Shown here: positions 30,142 through 38,529 of the stretch, piece after piece
Position numbering within the stretch: position 1 is the first letter of the stretch
How the letters are laid out: every line of letters starts with the position of its first letter
Source of the DNA: Roseospira goensis
GTDB lineage: Bacteria; Pseudomonadota; Alphaproteobacteria; Rhodospirillales; Rhodospirillaceae
DNA: 64,000 bases
Assembly (NCBI RefSeq): GCF_014197795.1
Contig: NZ_JACIGI010000003.1
Span: 62,001 to 126,000 of the forward strand
Direction of reading: 5' to 3'
The notes under the pieces: generated by a model
Seen by the model: the letters and a program-made list of their open reading frames with translations, nothing else
Told to the model about the DNA's origin: nothing
Database searches by the model: none
Translations under genes and position numbers: made by a program

Positions 30142-31023
30142 TCAGCCGCGGCGCACCACGTCCGGCACCCCGAGGATGCCGATCAGGCGGTCAATCTCGC
30201 GTGCAACGAGTTCGAGGTCGCTGTCCCGCACCGTCGGCAACAGGTAGCGCGCCCGCCGCAGGTCGGCATAGTCCAGGTCCGCCACCAGCAGCGTCTCCTC
30301 GCTCCCCGCCTCGGCCAGCACGGCACCGAACGGGTCGAGGATGCGCGACTGACCGTAGAAGTGCAGGCCGCTCTCGACCCCGATGCGGTTGCAGATCGCG
30401 ACCGGCATGCCATAGGTCATGGCATAGAAGCGCGCGTTCAGCGACCAGCCGGCCGGATTGTCGAACTCCGCCCCCACCGCCTCCACCGCCGAGCTGATCG
30501 GCCCCAGCAGCAGCGTGGCGCCGTGCAGCGCGGCCAGGTGCACCAGGGCGGGGTTCCACATGTCGGCGCAGATCTGGACGCTGGCGATCCACGGGTCGGC
30601 AACGGCGAAGGTTTCCACATAGCGTCCGTCGGCGAAGTGCTTGCCCTCTTCCAGCGCGCCGTAGCTGGGCAGGTTGATCTTGCGGTGCAGGAACACGATG
30701 TCGCCGTCGCGTACGGCGATGGCGCAGTTGTAGAACTGGGCCGCCGGTCCCTCCTCGATCAGGCCGAAGACCACTGTCATCGGGCCGGCGGCCTCGGCCA
30801 GTCGCCCGATGATCGGGTCGCGACGATGCAGGGCGAGCGCCAATGTGCGCTCGCCGATGGCGTAGCCGACCAGGGACAGCTCAGGGAACAGCAGCAGATC
30901 GACGCCACGACCGCGCGCCTCGTCGATCACGGCCAAATGGCGGGCCACGTTGGCGTCGCGGTCACCCGGGACGGTCTCGATCTGGGCGCAGGCGACGCGC
31001 AGGGGATGAAGGGCGGAGGTCAT
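30142..31023 (-). CDS. Carbon-nitrogen hydrolase (nitrilase superfamily)
   Basis: A 293-residue amidase or nitrilase-type hydrolase. The catalytic triad is Glu in FPELSLVGY (about residue 50), Lys in HRKINLPSYG (about 120) and Cys in VQICADMWNP (about 155). Members hydrolyse amides, carbamoyl groups or nitriles; the substrate cannot be told from sequence. It lies 128 bp downstream of the betaine-type binding-protein gene on the same strand, so it may process an imported compound, but this is inference. Confidence 0.87.
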   Translation of the reverse strand: MTSALHPLRVACAQIETVPGDRDANVARHLAVIDEARGRGVDLLLFPELSLVGYAIGERTLALALHRRDPIIGRLAEAAGPMTVVFGLIEEGPAAQFYNCAIAVRDGDIVFLHRKINLPSYGALEEGKHFADGRYVETFAVADPWIASVQICADMWNPALVHLAALHGATLLLGPISSAVEAVGAEFDNPAGWSLNARFYAMTYGMPVAICNRIGVESGLHFYGQSRILDPFGAVLAEAGSEETLLVADLDYADLRRARYLLPTVRDSDLELVAREIDRLIGILGVPDVVRRG

Positions 31024-31151
31024 CGCGCGGGTATCCGGGTCAGGGAACGTGGATCAGGGACCGGAGACGGCAAACGGGGCGCCCGCCAGAGCGCCCCGCC
31101 TCGGCCCCGGTCCGCCTCCAGGTATGGACGGCCCGCGGCCGGCCGTCCAGG

Positions 31152-32054
31152 TCAGATCAGGCCCTGCTCCGTCAGGAAGCTCTCGGAGACCGCTTCGATG
31201 GTCTCCTTCTCGACGTCGACGCGGGCATTCAGCGACGCCATGGTGGAATCGTCGAGCTTGGCCGACAGCGCGTTGAGCAGGTCGCCCAGGTCCGGGTTTG
31301 CCTCCAGCACCTCGGCGCGGATGGTGGGTGCCAGGGCGTAGTTCGGGAAGTAGCCCTTGTCGTCGTCCAGCACGACGAAGTCGAAGGCCGCGATGCGGCC
31401 GTCGGTGGCGAAGCCAAGGGCCACGTCCACCTGATCCTCGTCCAGCGCCTTGTAGGTCAGGCCGGAGTCCATCTTCTTGAGGTTGGCGCGGCCGAACCGG
31501 AAGCCGTATTCCTCCTGAAGCGGGCGCAACCCGTCGGGCCGTTCCGCGAACTCGGCGTTGGAGGCGAAGGTCATCTCATCACCGCCGTTGATCTTGGCCG
31601 CCAGGTCGCTGATGGACTCGATGCCCATCGCCTCGGCGTCCTCGCGTTCCATCATCAGGGCGTAGGTGTTGTTCGCCGCCGACGGCTCCAGCCAGACGAT
31701 GCCCTTCTCGGCGTCCAGGTCCTTGACACGCTGGTAGGTCTCCTCGGGGCTCAGTTGCTCGTCGACCTTGTTGTAGGTGATCAGGGAGGTGCCGGTGTAC
31801 TCCCAGTAGACGTCGATCTGGTCGTTCTCCATCGCCGAGCGCAGGACCGTCGAGCCCATCCCGGCGTTCTTGTCGACGTCGTAGCCCTTGGCGGCCAGGT
31901 ACTGGGCGGTCATCTCCGCCATCAACTGCTGCTCGGTGAAGTTCTTGCCGCCGACGACGATGGTCTCGGCAGCCGCACCGCCGGCCAGGCCCCCGCCGGC
32001 CAGCAGCAGGGTGGCCGCCCCGACGGCCCCCAGGAAAGTCCGTCTGACGAACAT
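31152..32054 (-). CDS. Betaine/choline-type ABC transporter substrate-binding protein (OpuBC/OsmF-like)
   Basis: A 300-residue periplasmic binding protein of the quaternary-amine uptake family. A signal peptide (RRTFLGAVGAATLLLAGGGL) precedes the mature start near AETIVVGGKNFTEQQL. Conserved family features are DVYWEYTGTSLITY and VWLEPSAANNTYAL. The ATG at 32054 follows GGGAGA; the longer frame to 32171 is upstream of the signal peptide. It is the last of four transporter genes in one operon (permease, ATPase, permease, binding protein). Substrate could be glycine betaine, choline or a related osmolyte. Confidence 0.92.
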   Translation of the reverse strand: MFVRRTFLGAVGAATLLLAGGGLAGGAAAETIVVGGKNFTEQQLMAEMTAQYLAAKGYDVDKNAGMGSTVLRSAMENDQIDVYWEYTGTSLITYNKVDEQLSPEETYQRVKDLDAEKGIVWLEPSAANNTYALMMEREDAEAMGIESISDLAAKINGGDEMTFASNAEFAERPDGLRPLQEEYGFRFGRANLKKMDSGLTYKALDEDQVDVALGFATDGRIAAFDFVVLDDDKGYFPNYALAPTIRAEVLEANPDLGDLLNALSAKLDDSTMASLNARVDVEKETIEAVSESFLTEQGLI

Positions 32055-32112
32055 GGTCGTTCTCCCGTTCACGGTTGTTGGTGGTCGCCGCCGGCCCCGT
32101 CTCGAGCCAAAC

Positions 32113-32856
32113 TCAGCGGGCCAGCGGGTTGACGCCCCTCGGCACGGTGAACCGCGCCACGGTCGCGACAAGGAAATCGGTCAGCACCGCCAGGATCGCG
32201 GTGGGAATCGCGCCCGCCAGCATCATCCCGGTTTCCGCCAGGGCGATGCCGGTGAAGATCAACTCGCCGAGACCGCCACCGCCGATCAGAAAGGCCAGCG
32301 GCACGGTGCCGACGTTGATGGCCAGGGCGGTGCGGATACCGGCGAAGATGACCCAGAGCGCATTGGGCAGCTCGACCCGCCACAGCATCTGGAGGTTCGT
32401 CATGCCCATGCCCTGCGCCGCCTCGCGGAGCGCGGCCGGCACCTCCAGGATGCCGATATAGGTGTTGCGCACGATCGGCAGCAGCGAGGCGATCCACAGG
32501 GCGAAGATGGCCGGAACGGTGCCGATACCCAGGAAGGTCATCGACAGTGCCAGCACCGCCAGCGTGGGGATGGTGGTGCCGACATTGAGCCCCTGCATGA
32601 GGGTCTCGGCCATCCGGCGCATGGCCGGCCGGCTCAGCAGGATCCCGAGCGGCACCCCGACCAGGATGGCCAGGCCGCCGGAGATGGCGACGAGTTGCAT
32701 GTGCTGGCGCGCCAGGAAGACGATGTCCTCCCAGCGCCACAGGATATCCGCGATCAGCCCGGCGCTCTGCGCCCAGGCGCCAAGCGCGAAGGCGCCGACC
32801 ACCAGGACCCACATCCAGACGCTGCGCGGAACGGCCATGCCCATGCTCATGCTCAT
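32113..32856 (-). CDS. Betaine/choline-type ABC transporter permease
   Basis: A 247-residue inner-membrane permease with about six helices. The EAA-like loop is REAAQGMGMTNLQMLWRVELP, followed by the RTALAINVGTVPLAFLIGGGGLGELI core of OpuBB/YehW proteins (the latter written here as NVGTVPLAFLIGGGGLGEL). The ATG overlaps the ATPase stop by four bases, so translation is coupled. Two different permeases in the operon form a heterodimeric channel, as in YehYXW-OsmF. Confidence 0.92.
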   Translation of the reverse strand: MSMSMGMAVPRSVWMWVLVVGAFALGAWAQSAGLIADILWRWEDIVFLARQHMQLVAISGGLAILVGVPLGILLSRPAMRRMAETLMQGLNVGTTIPTLAVLALSMTFLGIGTVPAIFALWIASLLPIVRNTYIGILEVPAALREAAQGMGMTNLQMLWRVELPNALWVIFAGIRTALAINVGTVPLAFLIGGGGLGELIFTGIALAETGMMLAGAIPTAILAVLTDFLVATVARFTVPRGVNPLAR

Positions 32857-34061
32857 GCCGGCGCCCCCGGGATCGGTCCGGTCTCGGGTTCCAGCACCGC
32901 CTCGCCGCGCTGGCGACGGGTGTCGGGGACCACGCCCTCGTTGGGGTGGCGGTAGGTCTCGCCCAGCAGGTGGGTGATGGCCCGTTGCGTGATGTGGCCC
33001 TTGAAGCGGCCGTCACTGTCCACGCAGGCGAGCCAGGTGGTGTCCTGGGTGAACATCTCCGAGACGGCGCGGCGCAGGTCGGCGTCCACATGCACGCGTC
33101 CGGGCAGCCGCATGGCGTGCTCGCCGCAGCTCCCACGGGCCTCTTCAACCTCCGCCAGCCGGATCAGCCCGGTCGGCGTCATGTCCTCCCGGTTCAGGAC
33201 GACAATGCTGCGATGGCCGTACTCGTGCATGCGCGCCACCGCGTCACCGATGCGGTCCTCCGGGAACACGTAGGGCGCGCCCGGGTGCATGGCATCGCCG
33301 ACCCGGACCAGACGCAGGCGCTTCAGCGTGCGGTCGCCACCGACGAACTCGCGCACGAAGCTGTTCGTGGGGTGGGCCAGCACGGTGTCGGGCCTGTCGT
33401 ACTGCTCCAGCCGGCCCTCGCGGAAGATGGCGATGCGGTCGCCCATCTTCACCGCCTCGTCGATGTCATGGCTGACGAACATGATGGTCTTCTTGAGGTT
33501 CGCCTGCATCTTCAGGAATTCGTCCTGAATCGTCTCGCGGTTGATCGGGTCGATTGCGCCGAAGGGCTCGTCCATGATTAGCACCGGCGGGTCCGCGGCC
33601 AGGGCCCGCGCCACCCCTACCCGCTGCTGCTGCCCGCCGGACAGCTCGCGCGGGAACCGCTTCAGGAAGATTCCGGGGTCGAGGGCGACCATGCCCAGCA
33701 ACTCGGCGGCGCGCTTGCGGGCCTTGGCGTCCGGGGTCCCGACCAGGCGCGGCACCACCATGATGTTCTCCTCGACCGTCATGTTCGGGAACAGGCCGAT
33801 CTGTTGGATCACGTAGCCCATGGTGCGGCGCAAAGTGACCGGGTCGTAGTCGTCGATGTCCTTGCCGTCGACGAAGATTTTGCCGCCGGTCTTCTCGATC
33901 AGCCGGTTGACCATCTTCATGGTGGTGGTCTTGCCGCAGCCGGACGGCCCCAGCAGGATGCAGATCTCGCCTTCCGGAACCTCGAACGAGACGTGATCGA
34001 CCGCCGTTATGGCGCCCGACGGGCTCTCGAAGATCTTGGTGACGTTCTCCAGCGTGATCAT
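32853..34061 (-). CDS. Betaine/choline-type ABC transporter ATPase with CBS domains
   Basis: A 402-residue ATPase. Walker A is GPSGCGKTTT (about residues 37-46), the Q-loop is VIQQIGLFPNMTV, the signature is LSGGQQQR (about 140) and Walker B is VLIMDEPFGAID. A C-terminal pair of CBS domains (about 255-370), with YVFPEDRIGDAVARM and TWLACVDSDGRFKGHI, is the ionic-strength or nucleotide sensing module of QAT-type ATPases. ATG 34061 starts MITLENVTKIFES; the longer frame upstream overlaps the first permease gene. Confidence 0.94.
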   Translation of the reverse strand: MITLENVTKIFESPSGAITAVDHVSFEVPEGEICILLGPSGCGKTTTMKMVNRLIEKTGGKIFVDGKDIDDYDPVTLRRTMGYVIQQIGLFPNMTVEENIMVVPRLVGTPDAKARKRAAELLGMVALDPGIFLKRFPRELSGGQQQRVGVARALAADPPVLIMDEPFGAIDPINRETIQDEFLKMQANLKKTIMFVSHDIDEAVKMGDRIAIFREGRLEQYDRPDTVLAHPTNSFVREFVGGDRTLKRLRLVRVGDAMHPGAPYVFPEDRIGDAVARMHEYGHRSIVVLNREDMTPTGLIRLAEVEEARGSCGEHAMRLPGRVHVDADLRRAVSEMFTQDTTWLACVDSDGRFKGHITQRAITHLLGETYRHPNEGVVPDTRRQRGEAVLEPETGPIPGAPA

Positions 34062-34084
34062 GGCACCCCCGGTCTCTCGCCGCG

Positions 34085-34735
34085 TCAGACCTGTAGCCCG
34101 CGCGGGGTGAGTTTCTTCTGCAGGGCCAGCAGCCCGTAGTCCGCAATGATGGCGAGCAGGCTGACCGCGAGGGCGCCGGCGATGAGCTGGCGGTCGTCGG
34201 TCTGCGAGATGCCGCGCGAGATCAACGTGCCCAGCCCGCCCGCGCCGATGTAGGCGGCGATCGCGGTCACGCCGATGTTGATGACCACCGCCACCCGCAC
34301 ACCGGCCATGATGACCGGCACGGCCAACGGGATCTCGACCCGCCACAACCGTTGCAGCGGGCGCATGCCCATGCCGCGGGCGGCCTCCCGCAGCGCCGGA
34401 TCCACGTTGTTGATGGCTGTGTAAGTGTTGCGGATGATCGGCAGTTGCGAATAGAGCAGGACGGCAATCACCGCCGGCACGTAGCCGATACCCTGCCCGA
34501 CCAGTGACAGGATGGGAATCATCAGGCCGAACAGCGCGATGGAAGGAATGGTCATCACCATCGCCGCGACATAGAGCACGGTATCCGCGACCTGGCGGTT
34601 CTGGGTGATGGCGATTCCGATCGGCACCCCCGTCAGGACCGCCAGGCCGACCGCCACGGCCACGATCGACAGGTGCTCCACCGCCAGTTCGACAATGACA
34701 TCAATGTTCTGGACGATGAAACTCACGGTTTCCAC
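34085..34735 (-). CDS. Betaine/choline-type ABC transporter permease (first gene of operon)
   Basis: A 216-residue permease with about five to six helices. The coupling loop is REAARGMGMRPLQRLWRVEIP, and the GVTAIAAYIGAGGLGTLISRG core matches its paralogue in shape. The GTG at 34735, with AGAGGG upstream, was chosen; the longer frame from 34876 adds a Pro/Arg-rich non-conserved tail. It leads the operon; about 200 bp separate it from the LysR gene on the same strand. Confidence 0.9.
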   Translation of the reverse strand: METVSFIVQNIDVIVELAVEHLSIVAVAVGLAVLTGVPIGIAITQNRQVADTVLYVAAMVMTIPSIALFGLMIPILSLVGQGIGYVPAVIAVLLYSQLPIIRNTYTAINNVDPALREAARGMGMRPLQRLWRVEIPLAVPVIMAGVRVAVVINIGVTAIAAYIGAGGLGTLISRGISQTDDRQLIAGALAVSLLAIIADYGLLALQKKLTPRGLQV

Positions 34736-34936
34736 GGCGGACCCTCTGGCTCGGACAGCGGACGGATGCGGCGTGCCCCATGACGCTCCCCGAAGCCGGC
34801 CGCCATGCATTCGTTGCGGGGCCGACCCCGAGAAAATGCCGATCCCACGTATAGGGTCAGGGGGCCGCGGGAACAATCCCCGACGGCCCGGAGGGCCGTG
34901 GAATTCGGTCCAAATGCTTGCATACGAAGCGGAAAT

Positions 34937-35809
34937 TCACGGTTGCGGAGTCGGCGCGATGGCGCTGTCCCCGGTCGCCTGACCACACAGGATATCGACC
35001 ATGGCTTGCATCGCGGGGTCGAACTGCGCCGGAGCGCGGTGCAGTTCGACCTGGGCCGGGGCCAGGGCGGGAAACCCTTCGGATCGCTCAAGAATCCGGC
35101 AGCCGTCGGGCACCGAGCGGCGGGCCTTCACGGTCACCCCGAGCCCGAGTCGCACCGCGACGTTGATCCCGGTCGGACTCTGGCTGGTGTAAGCGATGCG
35201 CCACCCGCGGCCGAGCCCGGACAGCACCGCCAGGGCCTGCGCGCGGTAGACGCAGCCCTCCGGGTTCAGCGCCAGCGGAACCGGGGCGCCCGGCGTCGGC
35301 CGCCAGGTCTCGCCCGCCACCCACACCAGGGCCTCGTCCGCCAGCACGGCCCCGGTCGGCGTCGGGTGATGCCGCACCGTCAGCGCCAGGTCGAGCCGTC
35401 CGCCGGCCACCATGTCGATCAACAGCGGCGACAGCCCGCAGGTCACCGCGACCGGCACGTCGGGATACGCCGCCGTGAACGCCGGGAGCGCCCGGGGCAG
35501 GAACGCCTCGGCCTGTTCGTCGGTCAGGCCGATCCGCAAGGGGCGACGCCGTCGCGTGTCGGCGGCCGCGGCCAGCGCCTGCTCCTGAAGCACCAGCATC
35601 TGGCGGGCATGCGGCAGAACCCGGCCGCCGGCTTCGGTCAGGCTCACCCGGCGCGAGGTGCGGCTGAAGACCGGAACGCCCAGGTGCTCCTCCAGCCGCC
35701 GGATCTGCAGGCTGACCGCCGACTGCGTCCGGTGCAGGGCGCGGGCGGCGGCGGAGAACCCGCCGTGTTCCGCGACAGCGACGAAGGCACGCAGCAGGTC
35801 GGTGTCCAT
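34937..35809 (-). CDS. LysR-family transcriptional regulator
   Basis: A 290-residue regulator. The N-terminal winged helix-turn-helix contains FVAVAEHGGFSAAARALHRTQ and SAVSLQIRRLEEHLGVPVF; the effector-binding domain follows. It is divergent from the PhyH-like dioxygenase gene across 137 bp, the usual position for a LysR protein controlling its neighbour, and precedes the ABC transporter operon on its own strand. It may control either; the co-inducer is unknown. Confidence 0.93.
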   Translation of the reverse strand: MDTDLLRAFVAVAEHGGFSAAARALHRTQSAVSLQIRRLEEHLGVPVFSRTSRRVSLTEAGGRVLPHARQMLVLQEQALAAAADTRRRRPLRIGLTDEQAEAFLPRALPAFTAAYPDVPVAVTCGLSPLLIDMVAGGRLDLALTVRHHPTPTGAVLADEALVWVAGETWRPTPGAPVPLALNPEGCVYRAQALAVLSGLGRGWRIAYTSQSPTGINVAVRLGLGVTVKARRSVPDGCRILERSEGFPALAPAQVELHRAPAQFDPAMQAMVDILCGQATGDSAIAPTPQP

Positions 35810-35946
35810 GCCAGTTCCCCGGCCCCATCAACAACACACGCTCATTGATCCGATCAGAATAACTCGTTTCCGCGATCGTTTCCCAGTCTGTACCGTTTCG
35901 AACGTGCAGCAACCGACTTCACCCCCACCAGCCACCGGAGGACGGC

Positions 35947-36843
35947 ATGCCGGCCGATCCCGCCGCCGACGTCTCGCCCACACCCGCGCCCACTGCCCAC
36001 CTCGCCGACCCCATCGCCCTTGACCGCTACCCGATCGCCGACCTCGCCACCACCGCCGCGCAGGCCCTGGTCGCGGACTGCCGCCGCCAGCTCGCGGCCG
36101 ACGGCTGTGTGGTCCTGGAGGGGTTCGTGCGGCCCGAGGCCCGCGCCGCGCTGGCGGCGGAGAGCGCGCGCCTGGCACCACGGGCGCATTTCAACAGCAC
36201 CGAGACGAACCCCTACAACTCCGCCGGCGATCCGACGCTGCCCCCCACCCATCCGCGCAACATCTTCGGCCGTCGCGACAACGGCTTCGTCGCCGGTGAC
36301 CGTATCCCGGCCGAGACTCTGGTCCGGCGGCTGTACCACGACACCCGGCTGCAGCGGTTCGTGGCGGCCTGCGTCGGCGTGGAGACCATCCACGAATACG
36401 CCGACCCCCTCGCCGGCCTGGTCATCAACGTGCTGCGGCCGGGCTGCCAGCATCCCTGGCACTACGATACCAACGAGTTCATCGTCTCCCTGATGACACG
36501 GCGCGCCGACGGCGGCGGCCGCTTCGAGTACTGCCCCGGGATCCGCGCGCCGGGCGACGAGAACGAGGCGGCGGTCGGGGCCGTCCTGCACGGCGACCGG
36601 ACCCCGGTCCGATCCCTCGACCTGCGCGTGGGCGACCTCCAGATCTTCCATGGTCGCTATGCGCTGCACCGGGTGGCCCCGGTCGAGGGCGAGCGCGAGC
36701 GTCACACCCTGATCCTGGGCTACGCCACGGAGCCGGGCGTGGTCGGCCGGGCGGCCCGGACCCGCGCCATCTTCGGCCGCGTCACCCAGGCCCACCTGGA
36801 CGCCGAGCGGTCGCGCGTGCGGGCCGACACCCTGGCCGACTGA
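35947..36843 (+). CDS. Fe(II)/2-oxoglutarate-dependent dioxygenase (PhyH-like)
   Basis: A 298-residue cupin-fold oxygenase. The iron ligands are H172 and D174 in HPWHYDTNEF and the distal His in YALHRVAPVEGERERH (H241), with the 2-oxoglutarate-binding Arg near 252. Members hydroxylate small metabolites such as phytanoyl-CoA, ectoine or halogenated compounds. The first 30 residues are Pro/Ala-rich and may not be translated. It sits 71 bp before the M24-family gene and opposite a LysR gene. Substrate is unknown; an osmolyte-type compound is a guess from context. Confidence 0.82.
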   Translation: MPADPAADVSPTPAPTAHLADPIALDRYPIADLATTAAQALVADCRRQLAADGCVVLEGFVRPEARAALAAESARLAPRAHFNSTETNPYNSAGDPTLPPTHPRNIFGRRDNGFVAGDRIPAETLVRRLYHDTRLQRFVAACVGVETIHEYADPLAGLVINVLRPGCQHPWHYDTNEFIVSLMTRRADGGGRFEYCPGIRAPGDENEAAVGAVLHGDRTPVRSLDLRVGDLQIFHGRYALHRVAPVEGERERHTLILGYATEPGVVGRAARTRAIFGRVTQAHLDAERSRVRADTLAD

Positions 36844-36914
36844 CACCAGACACCACCGGTGGCGGCCCCTGCCCTGACCAGCCCCTGCCAAGCGCCCGCG
36901 CGGAGACCTCGCCC

Positions 36915-38201
36915 ATGTCCCCTTTGGACCCCACGTCCCGTCCCGACAGCACGGACAGCGATCGCGCGGCCGTGATCGACACCGTGGGCGCACCTGGCCT
37001 GTCGGACAGCCTGGCCGGTGCCTTCGATCCGGTCCGGCTGCGGGCCGAGCGCCTGTCCCGGGTGCGGGCCGCGATGGCGGCGGCCGGGCTGGCGGCCGTG
37101 GTGCTGTTCGACCCCAACAACCAGCGTTACGCGACCGGTTCGCGCAACATGTTCGGCTACTTCCTGCGCAACTCGACGCGCTACATCTATGTACCGCTGT
37201 CCGGCCCGGTCATCCTGTTCGAGTACCCCGGCAGCGCCCATACCTCGACCTGGCTGGAGACGATCGACGAGAACCGGGTCTCCAAGGTGGTCTGGTCGGC
37301 GGTCAACCAGCGTGACGGCGACACCGCCCGCCCCTTCGCCGTCGACATCGCCGATCTGGTGCGTGCCGCCGGTCACGGCCGGCGGGTCGGTCTCGACCGG
37401 TGCAGCCACCTGCACGCCCTGGCCCTGGAGGCGGAGGGCCTGGAGGTGGTGGACTGCCAGCAGGACCTGTTGCATGCCCGCCGCCTCAAGAGCCGCGACG
37501 AGATCGCCTGCCTGGCCCTGAGTTGCGCCGCCAGCGAGTCCGCGGTGGCGGCGGTCGAGCGCGCCATCCGGCCGGGGGTGCGCGAGACCGACCTGTTCGC
37601 GACCCTGTACCACGAGACCATCGCCCAGGGTGGGGAGTTCATCGAGACCCGGCTGCTGACCGCCGGACCGCGCACCAACCCGTGGTTCCAGGAGGCCTCG
37701 GACCGGCGGGTGCGGCCGGGCGAACTGGTCTGCCTGGACACCGACACCATCGGCTGCAACGGCTACTACTCGGACTTCTCGCGGACGTTCTTCTGCGGTC
37801 CCGGCCGGCCCAGTGGGGCGCAGCGGTCGCTCTACCGCATGGCCTGGGAGCAGGTGCAGCACAACACCGCGCTGCTGCGGCCCGGCCTGAGCTATCGGGA
37901 GCTGGCGGAGCGAGCCTGGCCGATCCCCGAGCGGGTCTACGACCGGCGCTATCCGTCCATCATCCATGGCGTCGGTCTGCACGGCGAGACGCCCCTGGTC
38001 GCGCACAAGGGCGACTTCGACGCCTATTCCAGCGACGGCGTGCTGGAGCCCGGCATGGTCGTCAGTGTGGAGAGCTATATTGGTGAGCCCGGGGCGCCGG
38101 ACGGTGTCAAGCTGGAGGACGAAGTGCTCATCACCGAGACCGGTGCGGCGCTGATCTCCCGCTATCCCTATGACGACACGCTGCTGGAGCGGATGATCTA
38201 A
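36915..38201 (+). CDS. M24-family protein related to DMSP lyase DddP
   Basis: A 428-residue pita-bread-fold protein. The metal ligands D275, D277, D287, H351, E386 and E401 have spacings equal to those recalled for DddP (D295, D297, D307, H371, E406, E421), and Y346 corresponds to DddP Y366. IETRLLTAGPRTNPWFQE is also strongly DddP-like. The residue equivalent to the reported catalytic base D377 is G357 (HGVGLHGE), so DMSP lyase activity is doubtful. Creatinase or Xaa-Pro peptidase relatives are alternatives. It follows the dioxygenase gene and probably shares its transcript. Residue numbers of DddP are from memory. Confidence 0.85.
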   Translation: MSPLDPTSRPDSTDSDRAAVIDTVGAPGLSDSLAGAFDPVRLRAERLSRVRAAMAAAGLAAVVLFDPNNQRYATGSRNMFGYFLRNSTRYIYVPLSGPVILFEYPGSAHTSTWLETIDENRVSKVVWSAVNQRDGDTARPFAVDIADLVRAAGHGRRVGLDRCSHLHALALEAEGLEVVDCQQDLLHARRLKSRDEIACLALSCAASESAVAAVERAIRPGVRETDLFATLYHETIAQGGEFIETRLLTAGPRTNPWFQEASDRRVRPGELVCLDTDTIGCNGYYSDFSRTFFCGPGRPSGAQRSLYRMAWEQVQHNTALLRPGLSYRELAERAWPIPERVYDRRYPSIIHGVGLHGETPLVAHKGDFDAYSSDGVLEPGMVVSVESYIGEPGAPDGVKLEDEVLITETGAALISRYPYDDTLLERMI

Positions 38202-38210
38202 CCGCGCGGA

Positions 38211-38287
38211 TGGTGACCCCGGCAGGGCTTGAACCTGCAACCCCCGGTTTAGGAAACCGGTGCTCTATCCAGTTGAGCTACGGGGCC
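38211..38287 (-). tRNA. tRNA-Arg (anticodon CCT)
   Basis: A complete 77-nt tRNA on the minus strand, CCA encoded. Acceptor arm GGCCCCG pairs with CGGGGTC (one G-T). The anticodon stem CCGGT/ACCGG encloses TTCCTAA, giving anticodon CCT for AGG codons. It lies convergent with and 9 bp from the M24 gene. Confidence 0.97.
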
Positions 38288-38529
38288 ATGCACGGGAGCA
38301 TGCCATGCGTGGCGCGTTGTTTACCAGATCGCCGCCGGCCTGACCACCCTGACCGGCGGCGCGCGGATCAGCGGGCGCGGCTGCAACCTGGCGGCGCCAA
38401 TGTCGCGTCACATTCGCGATTCCAACCGGTGCCAGAGTGCTCTAGGATGCTCCCCAGGGCGGTAGCGGATCGGTGCGAGGTCGCTGTCGACCCGACCGTT
38501 TCACCGCAGCCGTTGCATCGAGAGCGTCC

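Noticed and set aside
36915-38201. Direct annotation as DMSP lyase DddP
   Set aside because: The position equivalent to the catalytic Asp is Gly, so only relatedness is claimed.
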